A stretch of 64,000 nt of DNA from Dermatemys mawii (lineage: Eukaryota; Chordata; Testudines; Dermatemydidae): assembly GCA_007922305.1 (NCBI GenBank), contig ML677351.1, positions 7,925,673 to 7,989,672 of the forward strand, written 5' to 3'. Shown one piece after another: positions 35,796 through 47,775 of this stretch. Under the pieces are notes generated by a model. The model was not told the DNA's origin and searched no databases. It saw only the letters and a program-made list of their open reading frames with translations. Within the stretch, counting starts at the first letter, position 1; every line of letters begins with the position of its first letter. The translations under genes and the position numbers were made by a program.

Positions 35796-38700
35796 CAAGT
35801 AAAGAGAGAAAGGTCTGTAAGCAAAGAAAAGAGGAGAGTGACTTCAGGAATGCGAAAGTCTCAAAATGCTACATATGCTGCTTGTCTAGCAAGCTGACGG
35901 AGATAGGTGGGTCCTTCTACCTCAACTTTGGAAAGCAGAATGGCTTCCTTGCCATCACAGATCTCTTACCGGAACAACGTTCAAGTAACCCTTATATATA
36001 ACTCCAGAGAGGGACTCAGTCCTCCATCATTAATAAAGTCCTACTTCATTCACGATATCCACTGCAGTTTTGGATTAAACTAGCTTATTTTGCAGAGTTC
36101 ACAATTTTGGGCATATATTTTGAGGTTGGGAACTCATGGTTTTTACCCTATTAGTACATGAAATTATCTTGGGGCAGGGCCTTAATTAGGGTGGGGTGAG
36201 CAAGGCAGACATCCTGGGCTCAAAGCCAGTGGAGGGAGACGGGTAGAAAAAAAATGATGGGGAAAAAAAAAAAAGCAGTGGAGTAGAGCCTTGAAGCGGG
36301 CATGGTATTGCCACCCTTACTTTTGTGCTGCTGCTGGCAATGGTGCTGCATTCAGAACTGGGCTTATATTAGAATAAAATATTTTATACACATTACTTCT
36401 ACACACACACACACTCCTGTCCCCCTCACATACCCTGATAAGCAGCAGGACTTGTTTCCAATTGCAATTTAAAAAATGAACTGAGATGTATACTGTAGTT
36501 CCAAAGTCCTAAACCCGACCTATTTTACAAAACTGAGTGGAGAGCCAGAATTATTGACAGAAAGGTATTATCTGCCTCTAGTTTTGACAGTAGATAAACA
36601 AACAGGGATATTAATGGTTCACAATAGTCCATCCATGGTTATTGAATTCATTCTTCCCACTATGCAGTACATCATTCAGATATGTTTTCTAGTCAGCAAC
36701 CATCAGAGTCTCTGATATAACTGCAGTAGAGTCAACCAGATAAAAATAAGCATCATGCATTAGTGACGCACTAATCCATATGCTTCAACAAATCATCTTA
36801 ACTAATGTAATACTCTTAAAAGGAAGTAATTTCTATTTCCCTGAATCATTTAAAAGGAGCCCCAGAAACTCAAATGATTAAGCAAGGGAATAAAGAGTGG
36901 CTTGAAAGTTACTCTTAATTTAAATTCCTGTGCTTCAAGATTGTTCTACCGAACAATGTTGCTTTTAGGATCAACAAGATACGTTGGCAGGAAAAGCCTT
37001 CTGTTTTTTTCACATAGGAAGTAGTTACTGCATTCTATAAGGGCATTCAACACACTTAAGAATTATATCTTAGGAAATAATGGATGGGACAAGGCTTTAT
37101 CTCACTGAGACAGGTCCATAAATAATAGCTTTTCTGGTTTGTTGTTGGTAGTGATCCTATTCCTAGGCCAAGGCTAAGCTGCCATTAGGGATACCAAGAA
37201 AATCTTGAGACAGGAATTCCCCTGCCTAACCTTCCTCTGACAAGCTGCTATCTGAAGAGAGCTGATGTATGTTTAAAGATTGTAGCAGTAAAGCTGCCAA
37301 AGTCTGTTTTGTGGATTTTGAAGACTACTGAACACTTGAAGCACTGGAATAGGATTTCGAGACAGAAAACCTCTGATTAAGGAAGCAAGGACTACAGATA
37401 CGAAAGAAATTTCTTATTGTTATAGAAAATAAGCAACAGTTTAAAAGTGGCAACAGAACAAAACTGATCTGAAAACAGCACTAGATGTAACAGGGCAAAA
37501 AAAGTTTCCAGCGCCTGGCTGCTTCTGCTGCTGGGCAAAAGAACTTTAATCCTCTGCAAAAGTCCAGCTGGCACATCTGATGCAGTTGAGCACCCACAGG
37601 CAGAGGTGCCTGAACAAAAGGTTTCTTTTTTTGTTTAATATGCATGCACCAAGGCACAGAGCTTTTAAAATAAACCTGCTATGCATGATTGTAATGTGTG
37701 ACCAGACACTTTCCATGTTTCCTGCCTTTTTGGTGGTCTACAGATTCACAAAATGCCATCAGACTGATATTTTTTTAAAAAGAGAAGGTAACTGAAGTAT
37801 GGTTAAAAAAAGTTTCCACATATATGTAAAACAGCTAGTCACCCCTTCTAGTTATCACTTTGTTCACAAACATAAACCTAAGTTATGTTACGGAAATCTC
37901 TCCCACTATATATATAAAAATTATATATTTTATGTGTGTGTGTACACATATACACACAATATACACATATATATACACACTATTATCATCCCAATTCCTA
38001 TTTAGGAATGGTTCATGCAGCTTGAGAAATCACCCTTTTATTAATTCTCTCTCCATTATACAGACCAATATATGATGATCTGAGGAGTTTATATTTGTTG
38101 TCAAGAAAAATGCATTGGAAACTATTGCTGGTTTCTGACAAGCTGTGTCTCTGATGCTTCAGTACCAATTCTCTCTTCTCCCTTTTTTTGGATTTACTAA
38201 TTAGTGAGATGTATGCACTACATTTGCTCTAAACAGAAATTTTACTTAGGAAGCAAAACAGTTCTGAAAGGCAATTGGGTACTTACTTCCTCCTCCTACG
38301 GCACATTCTACAGCACTCAGTCAAAAAGTAAATGACTGTAATGAAATAAACCCTAACACTGCTTTGTTTAAATTCTGTGCATACAGTGCAAGTTAATATT
38401 TTGAAGGAAGCTAGTGAGATGCTATACTGGTGCATTGTTTTACCATCTTGACACAAAGTAGTTCAGGCTTCCCTCAAAACTGCGACAGAAATCACCACAA
38501 TGTTGTGCGCCTACAAGCTGATTTTAACACTTAGCAAAACACATATTAAAAATCAGTATGTTTAAGCAGTTATCCATGCACCTGCTTTTATATAGCACAA
38601 TTAGTCCACTAAACCATGTTTTTTAAGACGTAATAAGTTTATATATATATTAATGGATAAAGACATTTTTTAAAAGCCTCCAAAAATCCACTATGATGGA

Positions 38701-39340
38701 TCCACTGCTCTGGATAAAAGTTATTTCTGCTCAATCTGCAGAAAGGAGATGGAGTTCCTTTCATGTAATTATTAAATAGAACTGAATGCTCCCTCTGTTG
38801 ACATATTTGCTGAATCAACACCACCTTCCCCACAGTCTCTCGGCCTTCAGCATGGAGAGTAGACAGTTCCTCTTCTGTCATCTATGAGACAGCTTTTTGC
38901 AAGGTATTCCTTTGCCCTCATAAAAAAGATTCTCTTATTTTATCCCTGGCAATTTTCTTTCTTCCAAGTTGGTCTCCATTTAGAAAAGTGAGAGTCTTCA
39001 CAGAAGAATTTTTGGGAGTGCAGAGAATTCTCAAGTCTAGCAATGGGATCCCAAGCTTTTATCAGTGTGGACATAGACAGAAACAAAGAGTTCTTGTGCC
39101 TCTAAGATCAGACAAGAAATTTTGCCTCGTTTTAAGACACCTTTAATACCAGCGGTTCCCCCTAGAAATTACCATTCTTAAGCCAACACACCAGGACAGT
39201 TATTCCTGTGGCCTGTAGCTTTGCAGCATCTCACTTTGCTGCACAACAAAGTGGCCAGAGTTACGGGGTTAGATGAACATGGAGGGTTTTAGCAAGGAAG
39301 TTTGGGGACTTGGCTCTAGCCTGTTTCCCTTTCAGGAGTA
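35796..39340. other. AT-rich intronic sequence with microsatellites
   Basis: A purine-rich A run at 36248-36275, CA run at 36401-36413, and a compound TA/TG/CA microsatellite at 37909-37982. A fragment at about 36175-36350 may be an old DNA element (GGGCCTTAATTAGGGTGGGG) but ends were not found. No exon-like frame. Confidence 0.5.
37909..37982 (+). repeat. Compound TA/TG/CA microsatellite
   Basis: Alternating TATATA, GTGTGTGTGT and ACACATATACACACA blocks over about 74 bases, largely self-complementary. Confidence 0.85.
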
Positions 39341-40245
39341 ATAGATATTAAGGCCGAAAGAGATTATGATCATCTAACAACACAGGCCACAGAACCTTAC
39401 CCAGTATTTTCTGCATCTGGCCTATAACTTTTGTATGAACTAAGGCATGTATTTTTAGAAAGATATCCAGGTCTGATTTCAAGACATCAAGAGATGGAGA
39501 ATCTTCCATATTCACAGGTAAAAATTTTCAATTGTTAATTGCGCTGTTAAAAATCTGCACCTGATTTCTAGTCCTGGTTTTATTAGCTTCAACTTCCAGT
39601 CACTGGATCTTATGCCTTTTTCTGCTAGATTAAAGATCCTCCTACTTTCAGAAATCTCTTCCTTGTGAAGGGACTTGTAGTCAGTGTTAAAGTTACCTCT
39701 TAAAAGCTTTTGTTGGATGAACTAAATATATTGAGATTCTTAATTCTCTCACAACAAAGGCAAGTTTCCAAACCTTTACTCATTCTTGTGCTTCTCTTCT
39801 AAGCATTTTTGTAATTTATCAACACTCTTTTTGAAGTATGGATACCAGAACTGGACACATTACTCCAATCTCACTAATGCTACATAACTTAATGCCACCT
39901 CCTCCTTGATAATCCCCTGCTGATAGTTCTGAGAACTAAGTTTCCCCTCTGAATGACAGCATCGTACTGATGGCTCATGTTCAAAACAATTAATTACCAT
40001 AACACCAAAGTTATTTTCAGTGTCAGTGGGTTCTAGGGCAGAGTCCCAAAGTCTTGTAAATGTGATCTACATTCCTTGTTTCTGAATGTATGTCCTCGCA
40101 TTTGGCTGTATTAAAACATATTTTCTCAAACAAGGGCATCTTACCAAGTGATGGAGGTCAGCCTGTATACCTGACCTGTCCCCATCATTTTTTACCATTC
40201 CTACTAATTTGTGCATCATCTGCAAATTTAACCAGTAGTGAAGAA
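39341..40245 (-). mobile_element. Old L3/CR1-type LINE copy (minus)
   Basis: Starts with the reverse complement of an L3/CR1 3' end (ATATTAAGGCCGAAAGAG, GATCATCTAACAACACAGG). It continues with CCAGAACTGGACACATTACT, GTCCTCGCATTTGGCTGTAT and TTGTGCATCATCTGCAAATT. Diverged and frame-broken; the former sense strand is minus. Confidence 0.78.
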
Positions 40246-41118
40246 CAGCCATCAAATCCCAAACAGAGCCAGCCTTTCACGTCTGTGTCTGTTTTTTAAT
40301 CTGTTAACTATAGAACTACTCACTGTGTGTGTTTGGGAGACAATGGTCACTGCTCACTACCCTCCATAAAGTTACATCCAGAGCAGCAGTTTCTTAGTTT
40401 TTCACCTTTAATTTTTTATTGCTGTGCTCTGGACAGACTCTCTCTATGCTTATCTATTATTCTACATACAAGCTTGGTTTAGCATGGGTTTCTGTTTTGT
40501 CTTAAGAACAGGACAAGGAGGAATATTCTTCTCTTAGGCTTAAATACTACAAAAATGACAATACTATAGGTATATTTGTTTCTCCATTTTAAGTCGTAAT
40601 AATGACTGTAGTTTTGTATCTTTTCTACTTTGAAACTATGCCTGTATTCCATAGGATCGGACAGAAACACCCATGAGTTAAAAAAAGACTAAAGCAGGGC
40701 GTACTAAGAGAAACTGAAATTACAAGTAAGAACACTAATTTTTCCTCCCAACACCACCCAGGGGGAATGAGATCAACCTGCTTTTGTGACCATTTCAAAG
40801 AACATTGCATATAACTTTCAATTACAGCTAGAAGTAGCTGTAAAAACATTTAAAAATTTTCTTTAAGCATAAGTAGGAAGAGCAGTCTTGTGGTAAAGCA
40901 CAAAAGTGGGAACAAAAGAGTTGTGTGTTTTATTTCCAGTTCTACCAAACTTCCTAAGTGACCCCTGAGCACATAACTTCTCTCTATCTCAATTTCCCCC
41001 TCTATTGAAGGGAGTAGTAAGACTTTCCGACCTCAAGAAAGCCTTTCTAAAGTACTTTAAGAATCTTAAATAGAAGGTACTACGCAACAAAGTACATCAT
41101 CAACCTGAAAGAAAGTGG

Positions 41119-41161
<43 letters not shown>

Positions 41162-41639
41162 CAGTTTCAGAGGAGTGTGCAACAACTCATTGAGCATAAA
41201 GTGTTAACTTTCCTGTCACTCCTTCAAAGCTACCTATCAGGTATGGGCTAAGGCACATTGTTAGAGGAGTGGCACTTCTGGTTCTGAATGCTATACTACT
41301 AGTTCTTTTGCTAATTGCAGGGCTTCATTCTTTTGCCCTGTTGTCCTAGGTGTTGTACAAACCCCCAGTCAAATCCCTGATCCAATGAGATTCATGCTGA
41401 GGATTCTTGAAGCTATTCCAACGGAAAACCAGATTGCCATCTTATTTATCTAATGTCTCAAGAAACAAAAATAAAATTGTTTGAACACAAGCATTTAGCA
41501 TTAGCATAAAAAGTGACCATTCTTTATGAATCAATCTTATGGGACATTTATTGAGCAGGAACAACGCTGTTTGAAAACCACTGGAAAAATACACTTCATT
41601 AGCATGTACAGCTGTACTGTAAATCTAAGATTCAGAACT
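40246..41639. other. Intronic sequence with pyrimidine tract
   Basis: A TTTTC-repeat plus poly-T tract lies at 41121-41160, followed by GCAG. No open exon follows it. Nothing else recognised. Confidence 0.5.
41121..41160 (+). repeat. TTTTC/poly-T microsatellite
   Basis: Four to five TTTTC units merge into an uninterrupted run of about 18 T. Confidence 0.9.
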
Positions 41640-42133
41640 ATTTAAGAGCTAATGTTGGCACAAGAACAAATGGATATAAACTGGTCTTCAGCAAGTTTAT
41701 GCTTAAAATCAGAAGAAGGTTTCTATCAGAGAAATGAAGTTCTGGAACAGTCTTCCAAGGGGAGCAGTGGGGGTCAAAAAACCTAAATGTTATCTTCCTG
41801 GCAGGTATTCCCCAACATGCTCAGGGTCTAACTGATTGCCATATTTGGGGCCAGGCATTTCCTCCCCCAGCTCAGATTGGAAGAGACGCTGGGGGGCGGG
41901 GGGGGTTGCTTTCCTCTGCAGCATGGAGCATGGGTCACTTGCAGGTTTAAACTAGTGTCAATGGTGAATTTTCTGTAACTTAAAGTCTTTAAATGATGAT
42001 TTGAGGACTTCAGTAACTCAGTCAGAGACTAGGGGTCTATTACAGGAGTGAGTGGGTGCGGTTCTGTGGCCTGTGATGGGCAGGAGGTCAGACTAGATGA
42101 TTACAATAGTCCCTTCTGGACTTGAAGTCTATG
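41640..42133 (+). mobile_element. L3/CR1-type LINE 3' region (plus)
   Basis: Blocks AACAAATGGATATAAACTGG, AATCAGAAGAAGGTTTCTAT, AGTTCTGGAACAGTCTTCCA, GTCAGACTAGATGATTACAA and TCCCTTCTGGACTTGAAGTC are the L3/CR1 3' end, terminating at TCTATG. Orientation opposite to the copy at 39341-40245. Confidence 0.82.
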
Positions 42134-44444
42134 GGTAAATGGACAATATCCAAAACACTCCCTCGGAATCAGAAAACAAAATGATCTGTAAAATATTATC
42201 CAGAATGTATGAATTTTGTCAATTACATGAACGGATGTTTTACTTGGCCCTCTATTGTTAAAAAGAATGTGATACAGAGTCATTGTAAATTTAATTCCCT
42301 TTTACAATAGCAAGCTAATTAATAAAAAGATATTTTTATTTTCAAATTTTACTTTTTTTATATACAAGTCATCTCCATACATGGCATTTTTTTTTTTTTT
42401 GAAAAATTGGGATATTCCCTTTAAGAAAGCATGAACATAAAACCCAATTATCTTTAATGAAGATTTTACACTCGCACACACACAAAATATAACAATACAT
42501 CTGTTGATTCATTTTTTTTTTAGGATTATTTTGTTTTCTTTTTAAATGCATCTTGAGGGCCCATACTTGAAACGATTTTTCCTATCTTTCCATTAAGGGT
42601 CTGATCCTACTATCTATGGTATTATAATACTTCCATCCCAAGATACATTTTGTGCACCCACACAACTACCATTGACTTCAGCGGAAATTTTGGATACACA
42701 AAAGGATGAGGGATGTCAAAGTCAGCAGTAGGAACATAGCTTAAAAATAATACATAAAAATTAGAAAGCTGACAGTTCCTTAGAAATAAAAGGTTCCATG
42801 AAAATGCATCTTCAGAATCTTTGCTAGACTATCAAATGTGCTGCCAGAAAAAAAAAAAAAGCTGTTGGGTGGATAGTTATCTAATGGTAGTTATTTATGC
42901 TGTGTGTATATTTTAATTACAGGATTCATAGCTTTTCAGAAAATTAGATAGGCTACTATATTTTAAAGATAATTTTAAAAAAATCAATACATTACCCAAA
43001 CATTGCATAATTAGTCAGAACACTGCAAGAGAAAGCACAGCTGTGTACAAATATCTTCGGAAAGTCAAGTTATCAGTAGGGTCTCTGCTGTTTCAAAACC
43101 ATGCCACAGACTATAACAAAGAACTAATTCCACTAATAAAACTGGAGCCAACCAAATTATCTTCAGATAAATAGTCTGTACAAACAGACTCACTAGTATT
43201 CAGAGAATCTGTTTAATTATTGTGATCCTGCTCTTAATGACGTTTTCAGTCAACATTTTTTTATAAACGTTAGGAAGAAAAGTAGTACATCACTGGGATA
43301 AGGAATTAAGGTAGAAGCTACCAACATTCTTAGTGTAAATAATGTTTATAATACATAGTAGAACTATTTTTAAAATGATTTATGGATAGAAATATATGGA
43401 TTAGATATACAGAAAGTAAGACTAAATGAGCTGCTGGTCGCTTTGGCCTTAAACTGAGCACCTCTAATATATCCATAAGGCTTTTGTGGAGAAACATGGA
43501 CTTGACAAAATATACAGGACTGCACACTGTATTACCTTTCATTTTATTTTTAATTAAAATATGCATCTCAAGTTATGAGTTAATGTGAAAGGAAACTCAG
43601 TAGCAGCATTTTATACTCTATTTTCTACTTATTTTTTTGCTTGTTCCTAATGAAGACACATAAGTTTTGCATTAAAACATTTATGTGAGTAAAATCTTAA
43701 ATTTCAGTCAAAACATATGCAGAAGGGTTCCAATCAGCGGCACTAGAGAAAACACAAAGAAGCTCAGTTCAGAGAGTCCACATGGGTTTAATCTTTGATT
43801 AATTGAATGAAAACTAAAAGCCTCCAGACTTATTTCTTTTAATCACAGGAAAGATATCTTTTCTGTGGCTTTGCTGGTAGGAGAGAGAGTCAGCAGATGT
43901 CTGTCTGGTCTGAGGGGAATTTCCCTTTCCCAGGAGAAAACAGTTTAAACAGGAGAGAAAGAGCCATATGCTGACTATGCACTGCTTAACAGATGACGTA
44001 GAAAAGCATTTACCACCATGGGGACAGGAGCGGGGCAGTTTCCATATTCAATTTCTTTCAAATTCAGTGCAGTCAATTTATCAATTTACATACTGGAATC
44101 AAGTTTGACTAGATGATTGTCATCTGAACATTACACAGACACAAAGATGCAAAACTTTATAACCAGTGCAATTTTGTTTCAGGAAATTTTATAGTCTCGT
44201 GACAACAAACATTATTTTCTATTTTAAGAACACCTAGTTCTCTTTATTTGAGGTGAATAATGACTTATTAAAATACCATTCCCATAAATACTGATCAAAA
44301 CCTATGTCCCCATTTTGACAAATGGCAAAAAGGATGTGTTTTTCAGTCACGTTAGCTTAACATAATTATCTTCCTAAATTTGGGTTAACATTCCTCAATA
44401 GTACAGGAAAATATATTAGAAAATGTAGGATTAAGAAGAACAGG
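42134..44444. other. AT-rich intronic sequence, nothing firmly recognised
   Basis: Around 42590-42715 the phrases GGGTCTGATCCTAC and CATTGACTTCAGCGGAAATT recall an old reptile repeat, too diverged to delimit. A runs and T runs at 42389-42402 and 42846-42861. No exon-like frame. Confidence 0.5.
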
Positions 44445-44452
44445 GTCTAGAT

Positions 44453-45796
44453 CAGGGGTCTCAAACATGTGGCCCACAGAGCCCTTCCCTGTGGCCCACT
44501 AAGCTCCCCCCGCATCCCCATTATTTGTTTTTCTGGCAGCATAGCAGTTTCTGGGAGGGAGGGGCCAGGACCGGTAAGCCTCCCACAGAGGGGAAGAGGC
44601 TCCCCTGCCCCCCTCTATGGGAGGCTTACCGCTACTAGTCCCTCCCTCCCGGAAACTGCTATGCCACCAGAGAACTGCCTGGGGGTAGGAAGAGCAGCGG
44701 GAAGCAGCGCGGGGCGGGGGGGGAGGCAGAGAAGAGCTGTGGGAAGCAGCACATGGGGAGCAGCGTACTAGGATCGGGTGGAGGAGGAGGCAGAGAGTTT
44801 AGCGGCCACAGAAAACAACTTGGGGGGTCCAGGGTTGAGGAAAGTTGGCGGCCGTAAGAATTTTATGGCCGCCAAACTTTCCTCACCCCCAGGCCTCCCC
44901 AGTTATTTTCTGTGCCTGCTAAGCTCTCCACTTCCTCCCCACACCAATCCCGGTGTGCTGCTTCCAATGTGCTGCTGCCCACTGCTCTTCTCTGCCTCCT
45001 CCCCCCAACCCGCGCTGCTTCCCGCTGCTCTTCCTACCCCCAGGCAGTTCTCTGGTGGCATAGCAGTTTCCGGGAGGGAGGGACCAGGAGTGGTAAGCCT
45101 TGCGCACAGGGGAGGAGGTGGAGACGAGGCGGGGATTTGGGAAAGGGGTTGAACAAAGGGCAGGGGGTGAAGTTGGGGGGGAACTTTGGGGAAGGGGCTT
45201 GAAGGGGACCAGGAAAGGGGTTGTAAGAGGCGGAGCAGGAGTGGAGTAGGGGTGCAGCCCAGTGCAGGGGTGAGCTTTAACAGAAGTAAAGAAGTTAATA
45301 AAAAAGTTAATAAATGTAATAGCATACTATATTACTCTTCAGTTTTTTCATTTTTGACTATACTTTTGTATCGTTGTATGTGTAACACTGAAATTGAGTA
45401 TGAGGCTCAGATTTGTTAGGCAGTGGAGTAGTTCACCTAAGGCACGGGTCTCAAATACGTGACCTACGGGGTTATTTTCTGCAGCCCATCAAGTTCCCCA
45501 CGTCCCTTTTCTCCCCCACTTTATTTCCTGCAGCTGCCAAACTCTCCCCGCCCCCTCCCTAGCTACCTCCAGGCATTTCCCACTGCCAAACAGCTGTTGG
45601 CGGTGCTTGGTGCTTTCCAGGAGGGAGGGGGGAGGAGTGGGGAGCTGCGCACTCAGAGGTGGTTGCAGGGAAGGGGCAAGACCTCATGAAAAGGGTGGAG
45701 TGGGGGCACCGAGGGGTGTGTGTCAGTGATGAGGCCTTCTGGCCAATGCACTAGTCCTCATGTGGCCCTCATGGTAGTTTGAGTTTGAGATCCCTG
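44453..45796 (+). mobile_element. Composite hAT-like element with large palindrome
   Basis: Ends CAGGGGTCTCAAACATG and TTTGAGTTTGAGATCCCTG. GTCTAGAT flanks it exactly at 44445-44452 and 45797-45804. An internal end-like motif, CGGGTCTCAAATACGTG, sits at about 45444, as in the reversed relative at 6864-8045. Contains a 240-bp-arm palindrome (44622-45100) and a short AT-rich block (45280-45420) matching the transposase-bearing part of the relative but without the BED-finger frame. ORFs in the palindrome mirror each other and are not genes. Confidence 0.93.
44622..45100. repeat. Palindrome with ~240-bp arms and almost no spacer
   Basis: 44622-44860 and 44861-45100 are inverted copies; long matching blocks include GGAAACTGCTATGCCACCAG and GAACTGCCTGGGGGTAGGAA. 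The centre is GGCGGCCGTAAGAA/TTTTATGGCCGCC. A third, partial inverted copy of the outer segment lies at 44529-44595. Divergence between arms is visible, with substitutions concentrated in the middle. Confidence 0.9.
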
Positions 45797-45804
45797 GTCT
45801 AGAT

Positions 45805-46554
45805 AATCAATGGTGAGGACCAGAAAGGCAGCATTTTGCTTATCTAGCCCTTCATAATCTTTGCCAATAACTTTTCATGTACAATGGAATGGTAAAAGTG
45901 GTACAGAAACTGGTACATGATCAAAAAGTAGGCTCTGTGTGTGTGTGTCTCTCTCTCCCCCCGCTGCTAGTTCAGCAGATGGTTGTTTCTGAAAAATTTC
46001 AGAGATTTACAATTCTGAAGACTGGTAAAGATCTAGCCGCACAGCTCTGCCTAAAATGACATGCGGTGAGGCAGGGCTTTAAAAATTTACCACATACCTA
46101 CTAGATAATGATAGATATAAAAAAGCTCTTTGGGTTCAGGAAGGCTACCAGCAATATCCAGGAGAAGTCAGCCTGCTCTGCTGACCTTAGATGCTAGGAA
46201 GGAGAGAGTTCTGGAATTTTTATCTGAGTGTTGTCTGTGAACCATGCTTTAGGCCTCTATCTGTTCTATCAGTCTCTGTCTTGGAAGTGTTTGATAAATA
46301 TGAAGCTGCACCATACTTACTGCTCCTTCAAGGGGGAGAGAAAGTTCTGCTTTCCCTCTCCAAGGCCTTCTGCCTGCTGAGAGAGGTAAAGGTATCTGTC
46401 ACAGAGACAGACTTTCTGTCCTTCAAACAAAAAAAAAATTCTCCTATACTGGGATGAAACTGAGCCCTACAGAGAAAAAAAAAAATGGTCCAAAACAAGC
46501 ACATCTCGAATCCAGAACAATGGAACCATCCATTATTTTGGGCATTCATCTGGG
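45805..46554. other. Intronic sequence, nothing recognised
   Basis: GT/CT-rich run at 45937-45961. No exon-like frame. Confidence 0.5.
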
Positions 46555-46690
46555 ATGTTGGCTCAAGAGCCTGGCTCTCACATGCTTCCGATGAGTGCTC
46601 TAACCAACAGGTTGTAGGCTATTCTGGGCTCATTCTCTCTCATTTTGACCAGAAATTCATTCCTGAACCTGAGAAACCTTCCCAATGATT
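46555..46690 (-). mobile_element. tRNA-derived SINE-like fragment
   Basis: On the minus strand CCTACAACCTGTTGGTTAGA then GCACTC resembles the box A region of a tRNA-derived SINE (TGGTTAGAGCAC), followed by a diverged ...GAGAGCCAGGCTCTTGAGCC in the place of box B. Too diverged to be a tRNA gene; no cloverleaf can be formed convincingly. Confidence 0.45.
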
Positions 46691-47443
46691 TTTTTTTTCC
46701 TTTGAAAATGATTTATTTCCTTTAAAAGTTTTGGTTTGGCTGAATTGGCATTTTCTGACAAAAATGTTTTATTGAAAATGTCGCAACCAACTCTCCTCAG
46801 ATACTTCTCCTTTCCCCCTTCTCCCCATTCTTCAAGGCCCTCTACCTGCAACAAAGATGTGGAGGAAGAAAACGGAGGTCTTGGCTGCTGTAGCTACCAT
46901 TTTGGGGGTCTTGCTTCCCCACAAAGAACTACAGTGGCTCTCTCTATTGCTGTTCATAGCATTCCCAAGCAGCAGCAAGTTGAAACTGACATGCTCACCA
47001 AACATGCTCTCTCTGTTTTAGACAAAGTTACATATGTCTGTATTTTCCTGGACATGTCTGGCTTTTTGGTTCTTTAACTGCAGTCTGGAATTTTTAAATA
47101 TCTAAAAACATCCAGAATTTTGCCATTATTATTAGATATTTAAAAATTCCTCCTGGACGACCCCAGTAAAGATCCCAATACAGCAGCTTTTTGATCAGGC
47201 ACTGTGTAAGTTCCACGAAGCCCAGGAGGCCTTCCATAGCACGGGTGTGCTGCAGTGACATATTCCAATGTGGAGCGCATGGATTGGCCTCATAGCTCCA
47301 AGGCAAAACCAAGAGCTCAGTTCCTGGCTTGGTCTTAGTGTCAGTCAAATATAAGGACTGCCGGAGCATTTCTGACTCTACCTGGCACATGCGCTGCAGC
47401 AGCTAATATTGGAGATGATGTGGGAAAGCTTCAGTCTTGAGAG
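46691..47443. other. Intronic sequence, nothing recognised
   Basis: Inverted similarity ATTTTTAAATATCTAAAAAC / GATATTTAAAAAT around 47090-47147. No exon-like frame. Confidence 0.45.
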
Positions 47444-47626
47444 CATTGTTCCTTGTGTGTGTGTGTGTGTGTGTGTGTGTGCCTGTGTGTGTTTTGTTCC
47501 CTGTGTGTGTGCACGCTCACCACAGATCCTAAACCCCACGCACACGGCAAAATACCGTGTGCACAAAAATTTGCACAGAAGAAATTTTTTACGCACACAG
47601 CCTGTCAAAAATTAGAGGGAACATTG
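47444..47626. mobile_element. Short inverted-terminal element, copy 2, with GT repeat
   Basis: Ends CATTGTTCCTTG and AATTAGAGGGAACATTG. Flanks CTTGAGAG (47436-47443) and CTTGTGCG (47627-47634) match 6 of 8. The CAGATCCTAAACC block and the AAATTTGCACAGAAGAAATT block match 34427-34609. A (GT)n run at 47455-47482 lies where copy 1 has a short GTGTGTG. Confidence 0.82.
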
Positions 47627-47646
47627 CTTGTGCGTCAGGGGAAGGA

Positions 47647-47775
47647 GGCAGGCATGGGAGCCGGTAGAAGAGGAGGTAGAAGAGGCAGGCAGGGGAGCCG
47701 GTAGAAAGCGGGGAAGATAGGGAGGCAAGCAGGTAGGGGAGCCGGTAGAAGGGGGCGGGGAGGAAGAGGAAGGCA
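47647..47775 (+). repeat. Small VNTR of purine-rich units
   Basis: GGGAGCCGGTAGAA recurs at about 47656, 47693 and 47737 within GGCAGGC/GGAGG-rich spacers, so three imperfect units of 37-44 bp. It begins just after the short element's target duplication. Confidence 0.8.

Noticed and set aside
41121..41164. Long pyrimidine tract ending in CAG as a plus-strand splice acceptor
   Set aside because: No open exon or donor follows, and the gene here is on the minus strand; it is a simple repeat.
44469..45325. ORFs of 96-140 codons
   Set aside because: Mirror-image readings of the two palindrome arms in a transposon.
46555..46690. Possible tRNA gene
   Set aside because: Only a box A-like stretch is convincing; no box B and no cloverleaf, so a SINE remnant is the better reading.
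47409..47704. Cysteine/valine-repeat ORFs
   Set aside because: Translation of a GT microsatellite.
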